From Bugulina stolonifera (lineage: Eukaryota > Bryozoa > Gymnolaemata > Cheilostomatida > Bugulidae), in NCBI GenBank assembly GCA_935421135.1, contig OW285193.1:3593996-3657995 (forward strand): a stretch of 64,000 nucleotides of DNA, written 5' to 3'. The notes beneath the pieces were generated by a model that did no database searches, had not been told where the DNA came from, and was given only the letters and a program-made list of their open reading frames with translations. Positions within the stretch are counted from its first letter, which is position 1. The number at the start of each line of letters is the position of its first letter. This document shows positions 46,880 to 59,959 of this stretch, one piece after another. A program made the position numbers and the translations under genes.

Positions 46880-49523
46880 CCCATTAGGTCCTATACCGCC
46901 CGTTGCCGCCCTGGCAACTTTTTCCTGTAACGCCCGTAGCCGCCCGCTCCACTGAGGTTTCACTTTCATTTCTGTATGAGCTTTTATCAAGTTGAAACTG
47001 CTATAATAATTGGTTGCTAGGATACTAGAGCTATCCAGCAGTATTCTAGGAGTAGAAAATTATATAGGTCAGATGAGAAAATTTTGAGAACAGCGTGTTT
47101 GAAAATTGGAGATTTTACCGCGATGGCTGCTTCTATTTGAACATTGCCAATGATTGATAATGACATTGCTGGTTGTGATAGAGCTTGTGATTATAGCTGA
47201 TTGAGAGTATGTAAGTATTATGACAGCTATAAAGCATTTGCTCAGCTATTGGAATAAAAATTACAGAAATAATCATAATGGGGATCAATGTTCCAGCTAT
47301 TACTATCACACTAAATCACTCAATGGTTTTGATGAATAATCCAGGATAATTCTAGCATCTTAGTAGCAGAGTTAAAACATAATGCCCTACTGCTATAATT
47401 ATTATAAACATGTAGCTAGTCCCAGGCTAGTGGCCTTGCAGATTTATTTATTTATTATTATATTTATTTTATTTCTATATTTATATCTGCTGGCTACTAG
47501 CTGGTACTCTGGACTGGCATACGCAATACATCTTACAATTATTTACTCAATCTTATGACATGGTCTAAAACTACCAGAAATAATAATATACATGTAGGCC
47601 TATGTTATATTAGTAGATATTTTTCATAAGGTCATCTAACAAGTTCTAAATTTAGAAGGGGCATGGCCTATAGTCTGTGTATATGCAGCATGTCCACTTC
47701 CTGGTTATAGTAGTTTTACATGACTGTGTACCCTCTTCCTCTGTTTCCACATCTAATGTACAAGCACAGGTTCACAGGTTCCATGCAGGTAGCCAGGTAT
47801 CATTATTCACTTTCTGGTTAGTAGTGGGAACTCATTTCTTCCCTCTGTGTTATTTGTACTTCTAATAGTACACAGTTGATGTCCTAGTAGATTAGTAGGA
47901 ACATGTGCATCTAGGTGGCCAGGTACCATTTTTCACTTCCTGGTTAGCAGTGGAAACTCATCCATACGCCTTTTGTAATCTGTACATGTACTGGTACACA
48001 GTTAGTGTTTTGGTAGCTCAGTAGGTGCAGATGCTTGTACATGTAGGTGGTCAGGCAAAAACATTCACTTCCTGGTTCATAGTTTCTCACCAGTATTTTT
48101 TTCTGATATTTCGTACATGATTCCATGTTCAAGTCGTCTCGTACGGAAGCCCAAGTGTACAAGTATGTTGCCAGACAACCAACCATCTAGTTAGTCACTT
48201 TTGAATTATCCATGGTTCAGACTACATCATATAGTACACAGGTTCACTTGGTAGCAAGTTCCAATACCATTGTTCCTCTTCTTGTTCTGTTGTGCTCACA
48301 CACTAGCCTAGTAGTTAGACCCTTCCTTCTGTAAGTACATGTACTAGATTGACTGCCACTGGCTCTGCAATCATTGATCTTCCCAGTGTAGGTCCTATGT
48401 GCTGTGTGCTATGTGCTACATGCACTAAATTGACAAGCTTATAGCCAGCCTTGTAGTTATGAATCAAGCTTTACCCCATATACTCTCTCTAATTGCACTT
48501 GTACCTGTAGGTGCACAGCTATCATGTTCACTTTCTGGTTAGAAAGTTAGTACCAGGTTCACTGTTATAGTAACCTAGCAGACACATATGCATGGGGGGA
48601 ACAGACTAAGAATTCACTTCCTGGCCAATAGTTTCTAATTCATAAGATTATTTTTTACCCAAAATTTTGTGTAAATTATAATTATTTATTTGCACAGGTA
48701 AAGGTAGAGGTACTAACAGTAACAAGCCATGAACATTGATCCCATCATTAGCAGGCATTGCTTGTGACATTACTTTTCCCTGTCATTTGCCACATGCATA
48801 TCCACCTGTTATATTATTCTGTTTCTAATATTTATGTACATATTATATGTAGCTACGTATCATCTTCTCAACTGTATGACATATTTTATATAATACCATA
48901 TTATTTTTATCTGCATTGCACATACTAATTTTTCTGCTTTTGTATGACCATAAATAGATCACATGTAAACATTGTGATGTAGTATTGGTTTTATAAGGTA
49001 GCACCTCTAATATTATATGACATAAAACAGTTATATTATACAATGTACATGTACATGTATAAAATGTATTCATGGTAATTTTCAAATCGACATACCCAGA
49101 AACTCTTCCTCTGTTGAGCATTACACATAAGACTTGGAGAGCTATTACACATATCAAATTGTAGAGAATCTTTTGCAGATTCAGAATAAGTAAGAAAATA
49201 GAATACATCTAAGAGAGAATTCAAATTAGAGGATATGATATGTGAGCCCTTAGCCTTGTGCATTGAGGGATATGATAAAAATAATATAGCTAAAGTTCAT
49301 TGCCCTCTTGGATGTTCAATATAGGTAGCACAAGGTTGGAATACATGTCAAAATGTAGAGAATTTTCTGCTGATTTGGAATATATGCATATGTGTATATG
49401 AAAATGTTGATATTTTTAACACAAATTGCATAACAATGAAGCGATGTCCATAAGCCTGCTAAACAATGAATTCTCTTAGGACAGAAATGCCCATTGAATT
49501 AGAACACAATAGGACCTAATGGG
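46880..49523. mobile_element. Non-autonomous piggyBac-like element
   Basis: 2,644 bp with 15-bp perfect terminal inverted repeats CCCATTAGGTCCTAT, flanked by TTAA on both sides (46876-46879, 49524-49527). A TTAA target with CCC-starting ends is the piggyBac signature. No transposase-sized open frame is present, so it depends on an element elsewhere. Confidence 0.85.
47690..48640. repeat. Degenerate 120-130-bp tandem repeats inside the piggyBac-like element
   Basis: The phrase ttcactt(c/t)ctggtta recurs near 47806, 47932, 48064, 48529 and 48613, each time with agtggaaactcat-like or gtacacag-like neighbours. Confidence 0.6.
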
Positions 49524-49527
49524 TTAA

Positions 49528-50229
49528 CTGCTTGCAACAAGTTTATGCAATTTTTTCGGAAAAGTGGGCACACAATTATGCCACAACTGAAGACCTTATG
49601 CTCCGAGTAAAGTCTAAATCTCGTTTGGAGTCCACTGATAGCAGAGAAGTTAGTCTTAGTGAGCGTCTTTTGGTCGTGTATACAGAACTTGACTCAAAGT
49701 GCATAATGCATGGTAAATTCACTGGAGGTGCAATAACTCATTTGAAACAAGCATAAATTGGTTACTCAGAGTAAGGGGATTCAATTGATATGTATTTTTA
49801 TCCCCTTTGATGGACAACAACTGATATAGTGGCAGAGCTAAAAATGTATTCGAAATGTGGCTACTACTATTTTGCACACCTCTCTATATGGTAAAATGGT
49901 AGTAGGCCAGCAGGCACATGTTCATAATTTTATTCCTTATAATCTGACAGTAGTCCCAGCATAATCATCAGAAAATAATGATACTCAGAATGCAATATTG
50001 TAGTATCACATATAAAAATATAATTATAATAATATAATAATTATATTATAATTATATCAAGAAGTAAGAGAGAAGGAGGTTCGTCTATGAAAACCTGTAT
50101 ATATGTTCCAATGGGCTTCCGGTGTTCGATGTGCGCCTCGGGTACTTGCTAAAGTCAGAAGAAAAGATAATGAATTTTTTAAAAAAGTTAAGATCCACGC
50201 ATCAACTGAAATTAAAATATTGGTTTTTG
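49528..50229. other. Unassigned stretch with one weak coding candidate
   Basis: Plus-strand frame 49532-49756 (74 codons; AEKW-like start region, many charged residues) directly abuts the piggyBac-like element. It could be the last exon of a gene whose upstream part was separated by the insertion, but I see no domain. AT-rich palindromes lie around 50000-50060. Confidence 0.25.
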
Positions 50230-50908
50230 GTTTCCGGTACGATCGTCCCAAGACGACTCCCGATCCCAAAATGAAGTGCCTATGAGTGGTGCTAGTCCTT
50301 CTCATTACATGAAAGATTGAGCAGTCTCAGTAGTCCAAGTACTGCCAGAGACGACCCATCTGGTCCCCAGTTTTGCCTGGGTACTATACTTAGAAAGAGA
50401 GTGTGATCCGACCTAGTAGGCGGTTCGCGTTGCAAGGTCGAGGACCTTAACAACTAATATGACCTAGCTACAAAGTGAAAGTCACTGTATAAGAAGTATA
50501 GATGTGTCTTTATTTAGATCCAAGCAAAGACTGAGACAACAAATGTAAAAACAATGCCCTTTATATAGTAGAAGAACTTCCGCCGTAGTGTCGGGAAAAG
50601 ACGGCGTAAGGTCGTCCGGGAGTTACGCAACATGGTGGCCGGAAGCCCGACGGCCGACCCGAAATGGGTCGGGTTATACAAAAGATGCTTAAAATCATCC
50701 AATTCATGTACAAAATGAATATCAAGTAAATCTGAGAGGTCGGGCCTCTTTACATGGGTATAAAAGGCACAAAAAGACTTAGTAATTACCACACATGAAT
50801 GTACAATGGTATATGGTTAAGTAGTACAGAATGCAAGCAGATATATGCATGTAAGCACACATGATAATGAGTGTCAGGTGATTGGAGAAGACAGTGCATA
50901 CCATTACA
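50230..50908 (-). mobile_element. LTR of the 16.9-kb family, antisense
   Basis: The reverse complement aligns with 16876-17538: it starts TGTAATGGTATGC (right border 50908), has the same gaggcccgacctctcag block, the gtcggccgtcgggcttccgg core, a tatataaaggg TATA box and an aataaagacacatc poly(A) region. The left border is unclear; unrelated sequence follows from about 50230 down, perhaps internal sequence of the parent element. Confidence 0.75.
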
Positions 50909-50912
50909 ATAT

Positions 50913-51686
50913 AAACAATGTCAACAATTGGTAACACTCTAATGAACAGGCTGCTATATACATACTACATAACCATTTCAATGGGATACGATAGATTTTG
51001 GCAAGTAAATTCGCCAGATTTGAAGAAAATTGCGTATCTCAACATAAAATGGCACTTTTTTTCAAATACTAACATGCTCAACAAAATAAGCAAAAGTAAT
51101 ACTGATACAATGTAGATTTAAACTTAGCTGGCTGCAATTGATTAAGTTTAAATCCAAATTTAAACTTTGCTCCTTCATAATAAAAAAATTTACAAACATC
51201 GAAATCGCGGTTAAAATGAGCAAATTTGTTCAACACGTTTCTCTAACATCAGGACTCCATATATTACTTAATTTGATCTATGGTGTATAGTTCAGATACC
51301 CTTTTAGTTGGTAGGCTAGTTTGTGGGCCCTACAACATGCCCACACTAAATGAAAATAGCGCTCAAACTATTAGGCTATGTCAATAAACAATAATATGTA
51401 TCTCTCCATAGAAATGATTTTGATTGGATGCTATAACTGCGACGTGTTAAGCGCCAGAGCCGTGCACATGTGCATTGCTGTTTAGCAATGAGGAAGCGCA
51501 TCGCGATTCAACAGAGTTGTCTACTCACTTAATGCCAGTGACTCATGTGCTCATATTTTTAAACCGAGGAGCACGTCAAACACAAAATCCTCATAGATGA
51601 GCCTCCTTCCCTCTCTTTCTCCTTGATTATATTTATATACAATATAAAGACAGAATTATAATAGACACTAGACACATTGCTAAAAA
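50913..51686. other. Intergenic, nothing recognised
   Basis: AT-rich sequence without a supported gene or repeat. Confidence 0.3.
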
Positions 51687-51965
51687 TTATTGTGGTGGAT
51701 TTTAGAAGTGTTTTTGCAAGCTGGTGTTGTAAGGCTAGGAAAGCTGTTGCTTTTTTACGTAAATAATACGAGTTAGCTACATTTAGCTTTAGCTGCATAT
51801 AGCTATTTTAGATACATATATATAAGGGATTTTTATATACAAAAAAGGGGGAGTACAGTAATTAGAGAGAAAGTGGAAGAGAAGTTGAAGTGTTAATAAA
51901 GTTAGATCCACAAGTGTCAAGACAACTCAGAAAAGATTTATGGAGTGAAGAGAAATCCATAACAT

Positions 51966-51985
51966 TGGTGGCAGCAGTGGGATTC
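51966..51985 (+). promoter_or_regulatory. Primer binding site, tRNA-Leu-like
   Basis: TGGTGGCAGCAGTGGGATTC, one base after the 5' LTR, is close to the complement of a tRNA-Leu(UAG) 3' end including CCA. Confidence 0.75.
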
Positions 51986-52014
51986 CTGTCTAAACACTCT
52001 AACTGCTCAACACC

Positions 52015-53140
52015 TACAACTGTATGGACAGTCATGCTTAGATGGATAGGGTAGGCTATCTTCTAAGAGTCCAGCTTGAGCATGGTGTTTATACCATAGC
52101 CTATCAAGCTGTGTATAGCTCATCAGGATCTACACCTAGGAGTAGTGAACCAGGAAGCTGGAGAATACTTTCTCTCTAACACTTACAACTCGTATTACAC
52201 CGACTGACTCAGAAAGTCATGCTTAGATGGATAGGGTAGACTATCTTGTAAGAGTCCAGCGTGAGCATGGTGTTTATGCCATAGCCTATCAAACTGTGTA
52301 TAGCTCATCAGGATCTACACCTAGGAGTAGTGAGCCAGGAAGCTGGAGGATACTTTCTCTCTAATGACAATTGGATAGAAATTATTGTGTTATGTATTTA
52401 TTTTAGTTTTTGTAATTATTTTAATTTCATGAGTACCGTTTGTTGGTGCCTGTTATATCTCGCCGTTCAGATCGTGTATCCAGAATCTACGGTAGAATGG
52501 TATAATGCAACCTATAGGAGCCTCTAACCTTCTATTTGTGGAATTGATGCTACTAACATTGAAGTGAGCACAGGTGTGATGTTCAGATGGTGTATCCAGT
52601 GTCTACTGTAGAATGGTATAATGCAACCTAAAGGAGCCTCTAACCTTCTATTTGTGGGATGTATACTACCAACATCGAAGTGAGCACAGGTGTGATGTTC
52701 AAACATATTGAGGAGACACGAGAATCACTTGTATCTGCTAATGGTGCTAAAGACAAAACAGGACAATGGTATAAAAACGGAGATTTCTAACTAAGGAGTA
52801 CTTGTCTGTTGCCTACTATATATTGATGTTCAGCTGGCATATCCAAAGTCTACTGTAGCTTAGCACGGTTTAATGCAACCTATAGGAGCCTATAAACCTC
52901 TACTTGGTTGGACTGATACTGCTTGCATTGAAGAGAGCACTGGTGTGATATTCAGATGGTGTATCCAGTGTCTACTGTAGAATGGCATAATGCAACCTAT
53001 AGGAGCCTCTAACCTTCTATTTGTGGGACGTATACTACTAACATCAGAGTGAGCACAGGTGTGATGTCCAGAATATTGAGGAGGCAAAGGAATATCTTTG
53101 TATCTGCTACCGCTGATGCTAAAGACCAGACAAGACAATT
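52015..53140 (+). repeat. Two internal tandem repeat families of the TRIM element
   Basis: First, gtcatgcttagatggatagg...gtagtgarccaggaagctgg, twice (52030 and 52215 region). Second, ctaaccttctatttgtggra...tgcaacctawaggagcc, about four times between 52505 and 53040. Both are noncoding. Confidence 0.75.
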
Positions 53141-53548
53141 GTGTAGAAACTAAGTTTTAAAACTAATGGACATATACAAAAACTTTCTTCTAATTTTCAT
53201 AATCAGGTTTTCCATTGTGTTTATCGATGTAGGTGTAGGTAATACCCACACCTCATCTAGGAGGAGAGAATGTGGTGGATTTTAGAAGTGTTTTTGCAAG
53301 CTGGTGTTGTAAGGCTAGGAAAGCTGTTGCTTTTTTACGTAAATAATACGAGTTAGCTACATTTAGCTCTAGCTGCATATAGCTATTTTAGATACATATA
53401 TATAAGGGATTTTTATATACAAAAAAGGGGGAGTACAGTAAGTAGAGAGAAAGTGGAAGAGAAGTTGAAGTGTTAATAAAGTTAGATCCACAAGTGTCAA
53501 GACAACCCAGAAAAGGTTTATGGAGTGAAGAGAAATCCATAACATTAT

Positions 53549-54526
53549 TATAACAATGTGCCTAGTGTCTATTCTAATTCTGTCTTTATATTATATTATT
53601 ATTTTTGTAAACATTCAATGTTTTACATGGCTTTGAATATTATCCTGACTATTTGAAACCAATTCTTTGTGAATTTTTGAAATGTTTGACATTTGTGGAA
53701 AACTTTTTTTCAGTTAAAGTTAGCAGAGCAGATGCATGATGTAATTTGTGTAACCAAAACTAAACTAAAACAATTATTTTAAATGGCCACATTAATTGCA
53801 AGTAGGTAGCACTTTGAACCTGTCTAAGGTGAGGTAAAATCGATAGCTACCTATAGAAAGATTCAGATGGACTCATACTTGGCTGTCTCTGGATTGGTCA
53901 ACCTGATGGTAATGAGCATAATGAGAACATAACTAGGGAAGCTAACATTTCACTGTTTACCCACATTTTGGTTACATTTTGAATGAACTGAAAGAACTTT
54001 CTGCTGAGTATGGAAACATGCTGACCTATGTTTTGAAGATTTTCTGTAAAAACAACACTACATTTAGGCAAAATAATCTAATAGTTGTAAAACTTGGTTC
54101 CAATGCTTGTTGCCCACCATCTGACATTGTGCCCTCCTGTATTCACACAGCACACAGTTAACATTATTAGCTTAATGACCATTTTATGTTTATTTTGCTA
54201 GAAGTTTGAAATGTAACCATAATAAGATTAGGTTCTCACGGTCATACAATAATAGACCAATAACATTACACTGGACTCTTATAATTATATTAAAATATAG
54301 CTACAAGTATCATTTTCTGTACAATTTCAGTGTATATTATTTTTTATTGCAAAATGCACTAAAAGAGTAATTAAATATAGTAATTGGTTGACTAGCTTTT
54401 AATTTATAAACACAATTATATTGTTATACTATTTATTGAAGGTAGTAAAGTGTTAGAGCAAGAGTTAATCCAGATCTGATGAGATCATTGCCTATGAATA
54501 AAGCAAAACTTATCTTTAATCTGGAT
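53549..54526. other. Intergenic, nothing recognised
   Basis: AT-rich; short frames only. Confidence 0.3.
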
Positions 54527-54891
54527 CTACATTATATTTGGATATTTCTGTTGCATTCTCTCAACATATTGGTCAGTAACAGAGGACATGTCACCACACC
54601 CACCTGGTCCTCCATTTTGTAGTCTTTCATAATTCTAGCAAGTTAAATCTCTTCCATCTTACCCAATGCACTGGCACATCCAGGTCCGTAGCGGTCAAAG
54701 TATATCTGCATGCATACCATTACATTATAAACACTTAGACTAATAGTCGGGGTCGGACCATATAAGAGTTGGAGTTCTGGTTTATGCTGTTCTAGCAAGT
54801 AGTCTAGACACAGCACAATAATGTTGGTGTTCCTGAGTGGTCGCCCTCGGCCTCGATCCTTAGCAGTTGTCCTTACCATTACAATATTTCG
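54527..54891 (-). CDS. Last two exons of an unrecognised gene
   Basis: Exon 54891-54718 follows a tttctatcacag acceptor and ends ATG|gtatgc. Exon 54634-54527 follows aacttgctag and ends at TAG. Both junction phases are 0, the intron is 83 bp, and 93 codons are visible. The first exon has a basic KDRGRGRPLRN segment faintly like a cadherin repeat end, but no calcium-binding motif follows. The second encodes a Gly-rich then Gln-rich tail (NGGPGGCGDM, ERMQQKYPNIM). The family is unknown. Confidence 0.42.
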
Positions 54892-57114
54892 CTGTGATAG
54901 AAATTTGCATATATTATATAATCTGAGAATCAATCACTCTTTCATGTTGTTGACCGACAGTAACGTGGCTCGACCACTGGAAAATAATCAATGTGGTCAT
55001 GTGCTTTACTTCATCTACGCTGCTCACTAAAAATAACAAAATAATTCAGGTACCGTCAAACTATAACAGGAGAAATATTGCACTGTGACGAATTTTACAT
55101 AGAATCTGAAAATCACTCTGAGAGCTATAATATTTTCTATGCAGCATATACATGTACTATTTTATTTGCTTTATAATGAGCTAATCAACAGATTTAAAGG
55201 AGGGAGAGCTAAGCCAAAAATAATTTAGAGTGTTGAAATCCTTTTTCAAGGGAAATTATGTTCATTTTTGTTGATATTAGTTAGTATGAATGTACAAAAT
55301 TATGACATGATTACATGTGTGCGTGGAGTAGAATTTAGTCAACATAATTCACACTGCAGTGAATGGTAGCCATTAGCCTTTACACACTGTTATGTTCTAT
55401 GCGGCAGTACCTGATCTAAGAAACAGTAACTTCTATAGTTGACAGTGTTAACTCTAATGTTTGTCTTGAACACTGCTGTGCTAACTTTGTAGGCATAAAT
55501 ATACGTTAAGCTTTGTACATGTATACATTTACTGCATTATGTGCTAATGCCTAATAAATCATCACTTTTATTATTATCTTGTAATAATCCTAAAATTGCT
55601 GTTGACATCTTGCATGACATTGCTCCCTTTTGTGCTCATATTATACTGGTTAGCAAAGGTTTTTTGTACCGGCTGACCCAAGACAACCTTGAGTAGCCTT
55701 TTGACCTCGGATCGAAGCCAGAATTAGTATAATATTTTCTATGCAGCATATACATGTAGGTAGCTCAATTTTATCTTTAGACATTATTTCTTAACTGTTT
55801 ACTGCTAACATTTAGGTAGCAAGCATTCATCCTTGGCCTTGGGTCTTCCCAAATTCAGTCTATGTCTAGTAATATGATACAACAGTCCAACTCTCCCCCC
55901 CCCCACGGCAGTAGAGTTTGGGTCTTGCTAGTCTACCTTACTATAGGAGGCAATCTCACACCACCGGGTCTCGTTCCTACTGTGTTAGCTCACTACCTTG
56001 TTGTTTGTTTACATTTTTGCATCTGAACATTCCTGAATCTGCCCAATCTCTCTCTCTCTCCCACTCTCTCTCTTTAGCCCTTAATTCTTTTGGCATTGTG
56101 TTATTACCAGGATTAAATTTTCTCTATTAAGATCATTTGTGAGATTAGGATCCAGCTACCTTTGCTACATAATAAAGTCACCTATTGGGTTCTTAGAAAT
56201 TGGCGTCAGCCAATCTAGGATTGATATACTGTATCATGTACTATGATACAAGACTGCAATTCTTGTCCTCAGTGAGTAGAGACATGTTGCCAAGTTCTAT
56301 CTCCTGCATCTTGTACATGTACCTAGACTTCGCTGCCCTAGTATGCAAATGTCCTAAGTGTGCACAATGTAAATTGGAGATATTGCAATGTCAAAATTTG
56401 AGGTGCCCAAATTGTCATTTCTTACTATTTTTAAGTGTTTAGAAACTGTAAACACTGCAACATATTGTATTATGGTATATCTATGAAATTAGAGCTTCAA
56501 CAAGGATGAAATTACATTGTACATGCAATGTATCATATAATATCTATTTCCATGTACATGTATATGCGTAATGTAGCTTATACTGTAATCTAAAGAATAA
56601 CTAATTGATGCAGTCAGATATGGCTTTTGTACTTCAATTTTAACCATGCAACGTGCTTTGTTTTTTACTGTATAAGCAAATCCTTGGCTAGATCATATAC
56701 AACCATTCTAGCTATGGTGAGATTAGTACAGTAGTAGAGGGGGGATGATGATGTACAAGCATTATTTTTGTTCTTGTGGTATATTGCTGTCAATGGGGAT
56801 GCATGCTGATGTATACTGGTAGTAGATGCCAACTTCATCTAAGATTTAGATGGACTTTTTAGCTAGAGATGCTGCTTTATATAATGAGGTTTTTACACAC
56901 CCACTCTATATTATTGTTGGTGTCACACAGTAAACAGAGCTTGACTTTTGAATTAAGTCAACAAAAGCAGTATCCAATTGGCTAATTAATTGTCATTGAC
57001 CAATAGTTGATTGAATTGTCACTTAGGACAATTGCATTCAAGCATGAGCATGGAACAGGAATGCACATAGGACATTTGCATTCTTTTTGGGAAGCAAACA
57101 GAGCTGATAAAACT
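54892..57114. other. Intergenic, no supported gene
   Basis: It includes a poly-C run near 55893, a (CT)n patch at 56045-56075, and a plus-strand Cys-rich frame at 56200-56442 that I could not support. Confidence 0.3.
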
Positions 57115-57456
57115 CTACAACTCAACGATGTTAAGGAAACACGGAAACTTAACCGGATATGGATTTATCTCCACGCCATATAGCTCAATTTTGGGAGTGA
57201 TCACCCCTGACTGCACTAAAACGTTGGGAGTTGTGACATCCTTGATCAACACCTCTGCCATCGGCAAGTGGCGTCAAGTAGGTGTCGAATTATTCAGGAC
57301 CGGGCCTGCCAGTGGCCATCCTTGACGAGTGTTAGTACTTACTTGGTAGTAGTTTCCTCCATATTTAGAAAGCTCAAGCTGTTGTTCAGTCACAGCCGGT
57401 TTCCAATTTTTATCTAAGGTCCACCTGCTTGTAGCTTGACCACCTAAAGCTTCATT
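57115..57456 (-). CDS. Last two exons of an unrecognised gene
   Basis: Exon 57456-57343 (ends CAA|gtaagt) and exon 57252-57115 (ends TAG) join in phase 0 across a 90-bp intron. The peptide contains RWTLDKNWKPAVTEQQLEL and then ELYGVEINPYPVKFPCFL. The acceptor chosen (gcagag) is one of two AGs close together; only it keeps the frame. No family recognised. Confidence 0.42.
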
Positions 57457-58359
57457 CTTCAAAAGTTTTTTATTGTATTTGGAGCAATGACTGGTAAATA
57501 TCCATTATTATACACATACCACGGAATTGAAATTTTCAGTTTTAGAAAAAATTAACAATAATTATATTATTATTATATAATAATATAATAATTATTTATT
57601 TATATTAATATAATAATAATGTTTGGTATTTCTATTATATTATTATTTTGGTTTTAATATAAATATATTTTAATATTTACATGTATATTAAAAATGTAAC
57701 GAATTATAATAGGTAATATCATATGTAATAAAATATTTGTATTCAGTATAGTATTGTTATAAATATATATAGGGCCTATATTAATATTATATCTTATCAT
57801 AATGTGGTTAGGCCTATTAACTATGCTATTATCTATACTTGTTACAAAATTATTGCGTGTCTAGTAATATCAATATTAATGATATTAATATTGCACGATT
57901 AAAAACAGTGGTATTTATTTTCTTCATTTCTTTTATTTTTTCTTTGTTCAAACTCGTACTTTAATGAATATGTTAACTATAACCATTTTCAGTAAGATTA
58001 TTACATTAAGGTTTTTGGTCCTAAAAACTTAAGCATCCAGATAACAAAGACACTACTGGAAAATTTTTTGTTCATCATAAATTTGTGTTTCAAAGTAGGC
58101 CTACAACTAGGCCTATATGCTGTAGGTACACTTCTATTAATAATTTGTAAACATTCAGTGTTGTTCAAATATGTTGTCTGTATATACAGTGGAAGGAAAG
58201 AAAAGTCTCAACAGTGAACAGAACTATAACTTATTTAGAACCAATATTAGAAGATTGTGATTTGTAAGGACAGGATTCTTAAGAGATCAGAGAGTTTGTC
58301 AAATATAAATTTGTTAATTAGCAACAGGTAGCAGTCAGTTGAACAGAAGCAAGAAAATG
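57457..58359. other. AT-rich intergenic or intronic stretch
   Basis: 57540-57700 is almost pure A/T with palindromic ATTATTATAATAATAT motifs. No gene. Confidence 0.3.
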
Positions 58360-58714
58360 TTATATGCTATGTGGCATGCACAAACTATGAACACTAATAT
58401 TTGTTTTTTCTTCTATTAGAAGCAGTGAAACCAGTTCAGGGATGAAAGCAGAATAGCTAGAGAAAGATTCCAGCCATTGAGAATCTTGACTTTTGATGGT
58501 TCCAAAAAGAATATGGCTCTCAGATCCATCCATTCTACAAGTATAATTGTCTATCATTATATTTTTGTATAACTGTGTGTTGTGGCATACACGGCAATAT
58601 TTAGTCATGGCATCATTTTGAAGGACAGTCAAATAATATGAAAGCTTATCATAAACTACACAGCATTTATCAAACATGCTTTCAACTGAATCGCTAGAGA
58701 AATACATCAAATGT
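58360..58714 (-). CDS. Candidate exon, 117 codons
   Basis: A minus-strand frame after a catgaaacag acceptor, ending at a stop at 58360-58362. The composition is protein-like, with CRVCHNTQLY (C-x2-C) and a leucine-rich end. It could belong to the same minus-strand gene as 57115-57456, but its own stop argues against that. No family recognised. Confidence 0.35.
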
Positions 58715-58778
58715 CTGTTTCATGTATAATTATTATGTAATGTAGTACATGTACAGTGTATATTATAAACTATTTCTG

Positions 58779-58817
58779 TGGAGTTGTCGCACCTTAGGGT
58801 AGGGTGTGACAACTCCA
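58779..58817. repeat. Perfect-stem hairpin
   Basis: GGAGTTGTCGCACC (58780-58793) pairs with GGTGTGACAACTCC (58803-58816) with one mismatch, across a 9-nt loop. Confidence 0.75.
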
Positions 58818-59798
58818 TCAATGAGTCAATTTCCTATTAAAAATCTACATGTATTGTACAGGTATATAGTTATATAGATGTACATGAATGTCTGCCATAT
58901 GCTAGTATTTACTTGTTAGTCAGTACATGTTTGATTAGGCACAGTGACACTGAACCAATGCATGATGTATATGTAGATTTCCACGGTTATTATTAAATCA
59001 GCGTTAAAAATAGTAACTCAATTTGCAATTTATAACCTTCAAACTTATGAAGCTTGGTAATGGTGTTTCTTGAATGAAAGTAAGAATTGCGGAACAAGAA
59101 AATGCGAATATTTATAAATATATATTTAATTATTTTAGCCATGCCAGTGCAAAAGTTCTGGCAGATGAGCATGTACTCCCGAAGCATAGAACAGAGCTGA
59201 TTTGAATGAAATAAAATGTACATGTACTGTAGAAGAAGATAATTTTATCATCACTTGCATTCTATGGAATTTCAAAACGACCAGCCTCCAAGCAGAGATG
59301 CAGAGGGTAAACTTACAAGTAAGTAGGTCTATTATGTACATGAGCAATAATACATGTACATGTACATTGTATGCATATACATGCACTGCAATAGAGTTTA
59401 TAATGTACATAGAAATGTCAGATGTCGTACTTGTATAGGATGAGGAGAGGTATGATGTACATGTAGGATAGGTTTTACAAAAAATAGTGTGCAGAGTAGT
59501 GTGAGTCGAAAATATATTACCACACGGTTCAAAACATCCAACAAGAGGAGAAGACTATAGTAGGATGTCAACATTATGAACTTGGAGAGTAATATCTCAT
59601 ATTAGTCTTTTTTGATAGAACAGAGATTATGTATGTCTAGGCTGTATGACTTGTTTGTTGACAGCCTATCCCTATCTAGGCATGTAGATACCTGTTTGAT
59701 TGTCTATTTGTCTTAGACTCGTTTGTATTCAAGAATGTGTATCAAGGAAATGAATTTTAAAATTTCCAAATTAGAAAGTTTTACCTGTTTTCTTTTAG
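58818..59798. other. Intergenic, ACATGT-rich
   Basis: Clusters of TACATGTA at 59215-59370. A possible plus-strand exon ending at a gtaagt near 59320 is not in phase with the exon at 59799. Confidence 0.3.
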
Positions 59799-59959
59799 AT
59801 TGTCTTGAGCTTCTAGCGTGGTTCAAGATATTCTACAGACCAGAAGTACGTGCAGAGGTTTTCTCACGGGTAGGCAACAGTCAGAGAGACTATGATACAG
59901 TATCATGTAAATTGAAAAAGATTAACTTGCAGCAGCCAGTGGATCTGGAACACTGGTAA
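59799..59959 (+). CDS. Candidate terminal exon
   Basis: It follows a strong polypyrimidine acceptor (gttttcttttag) and runs 161 bp to TAA. The peptide includes WFKIFYRPEVRAEVFSRVGNS and a basic KLKKINLQQP segment. It would need an upstream exon ending in phase 1. No family recognised. Confidence 0.4.

Larger units (their letters stand above)
51691..53544 (+). mobile_element. TRIM-type non-autonomous LTR retroelement
   Basis: 1,854 bp with two 274-bp LTRs (51691-51964, 53271-53544), TGTGGTGG...CATAACA ends and a 4-bp TTAT duplication (51687-51690, 53545-53548). The LTRs differ at about four or five positions. The primer site is at 51966-51985 and the purine tract AGGAGGAGAGAA at 53259-53270. 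The 1.3-kb inside has no gag or pol; it consists of two kinds of tandem repeats. It must use proteins from another element. Confidence 0.92.
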
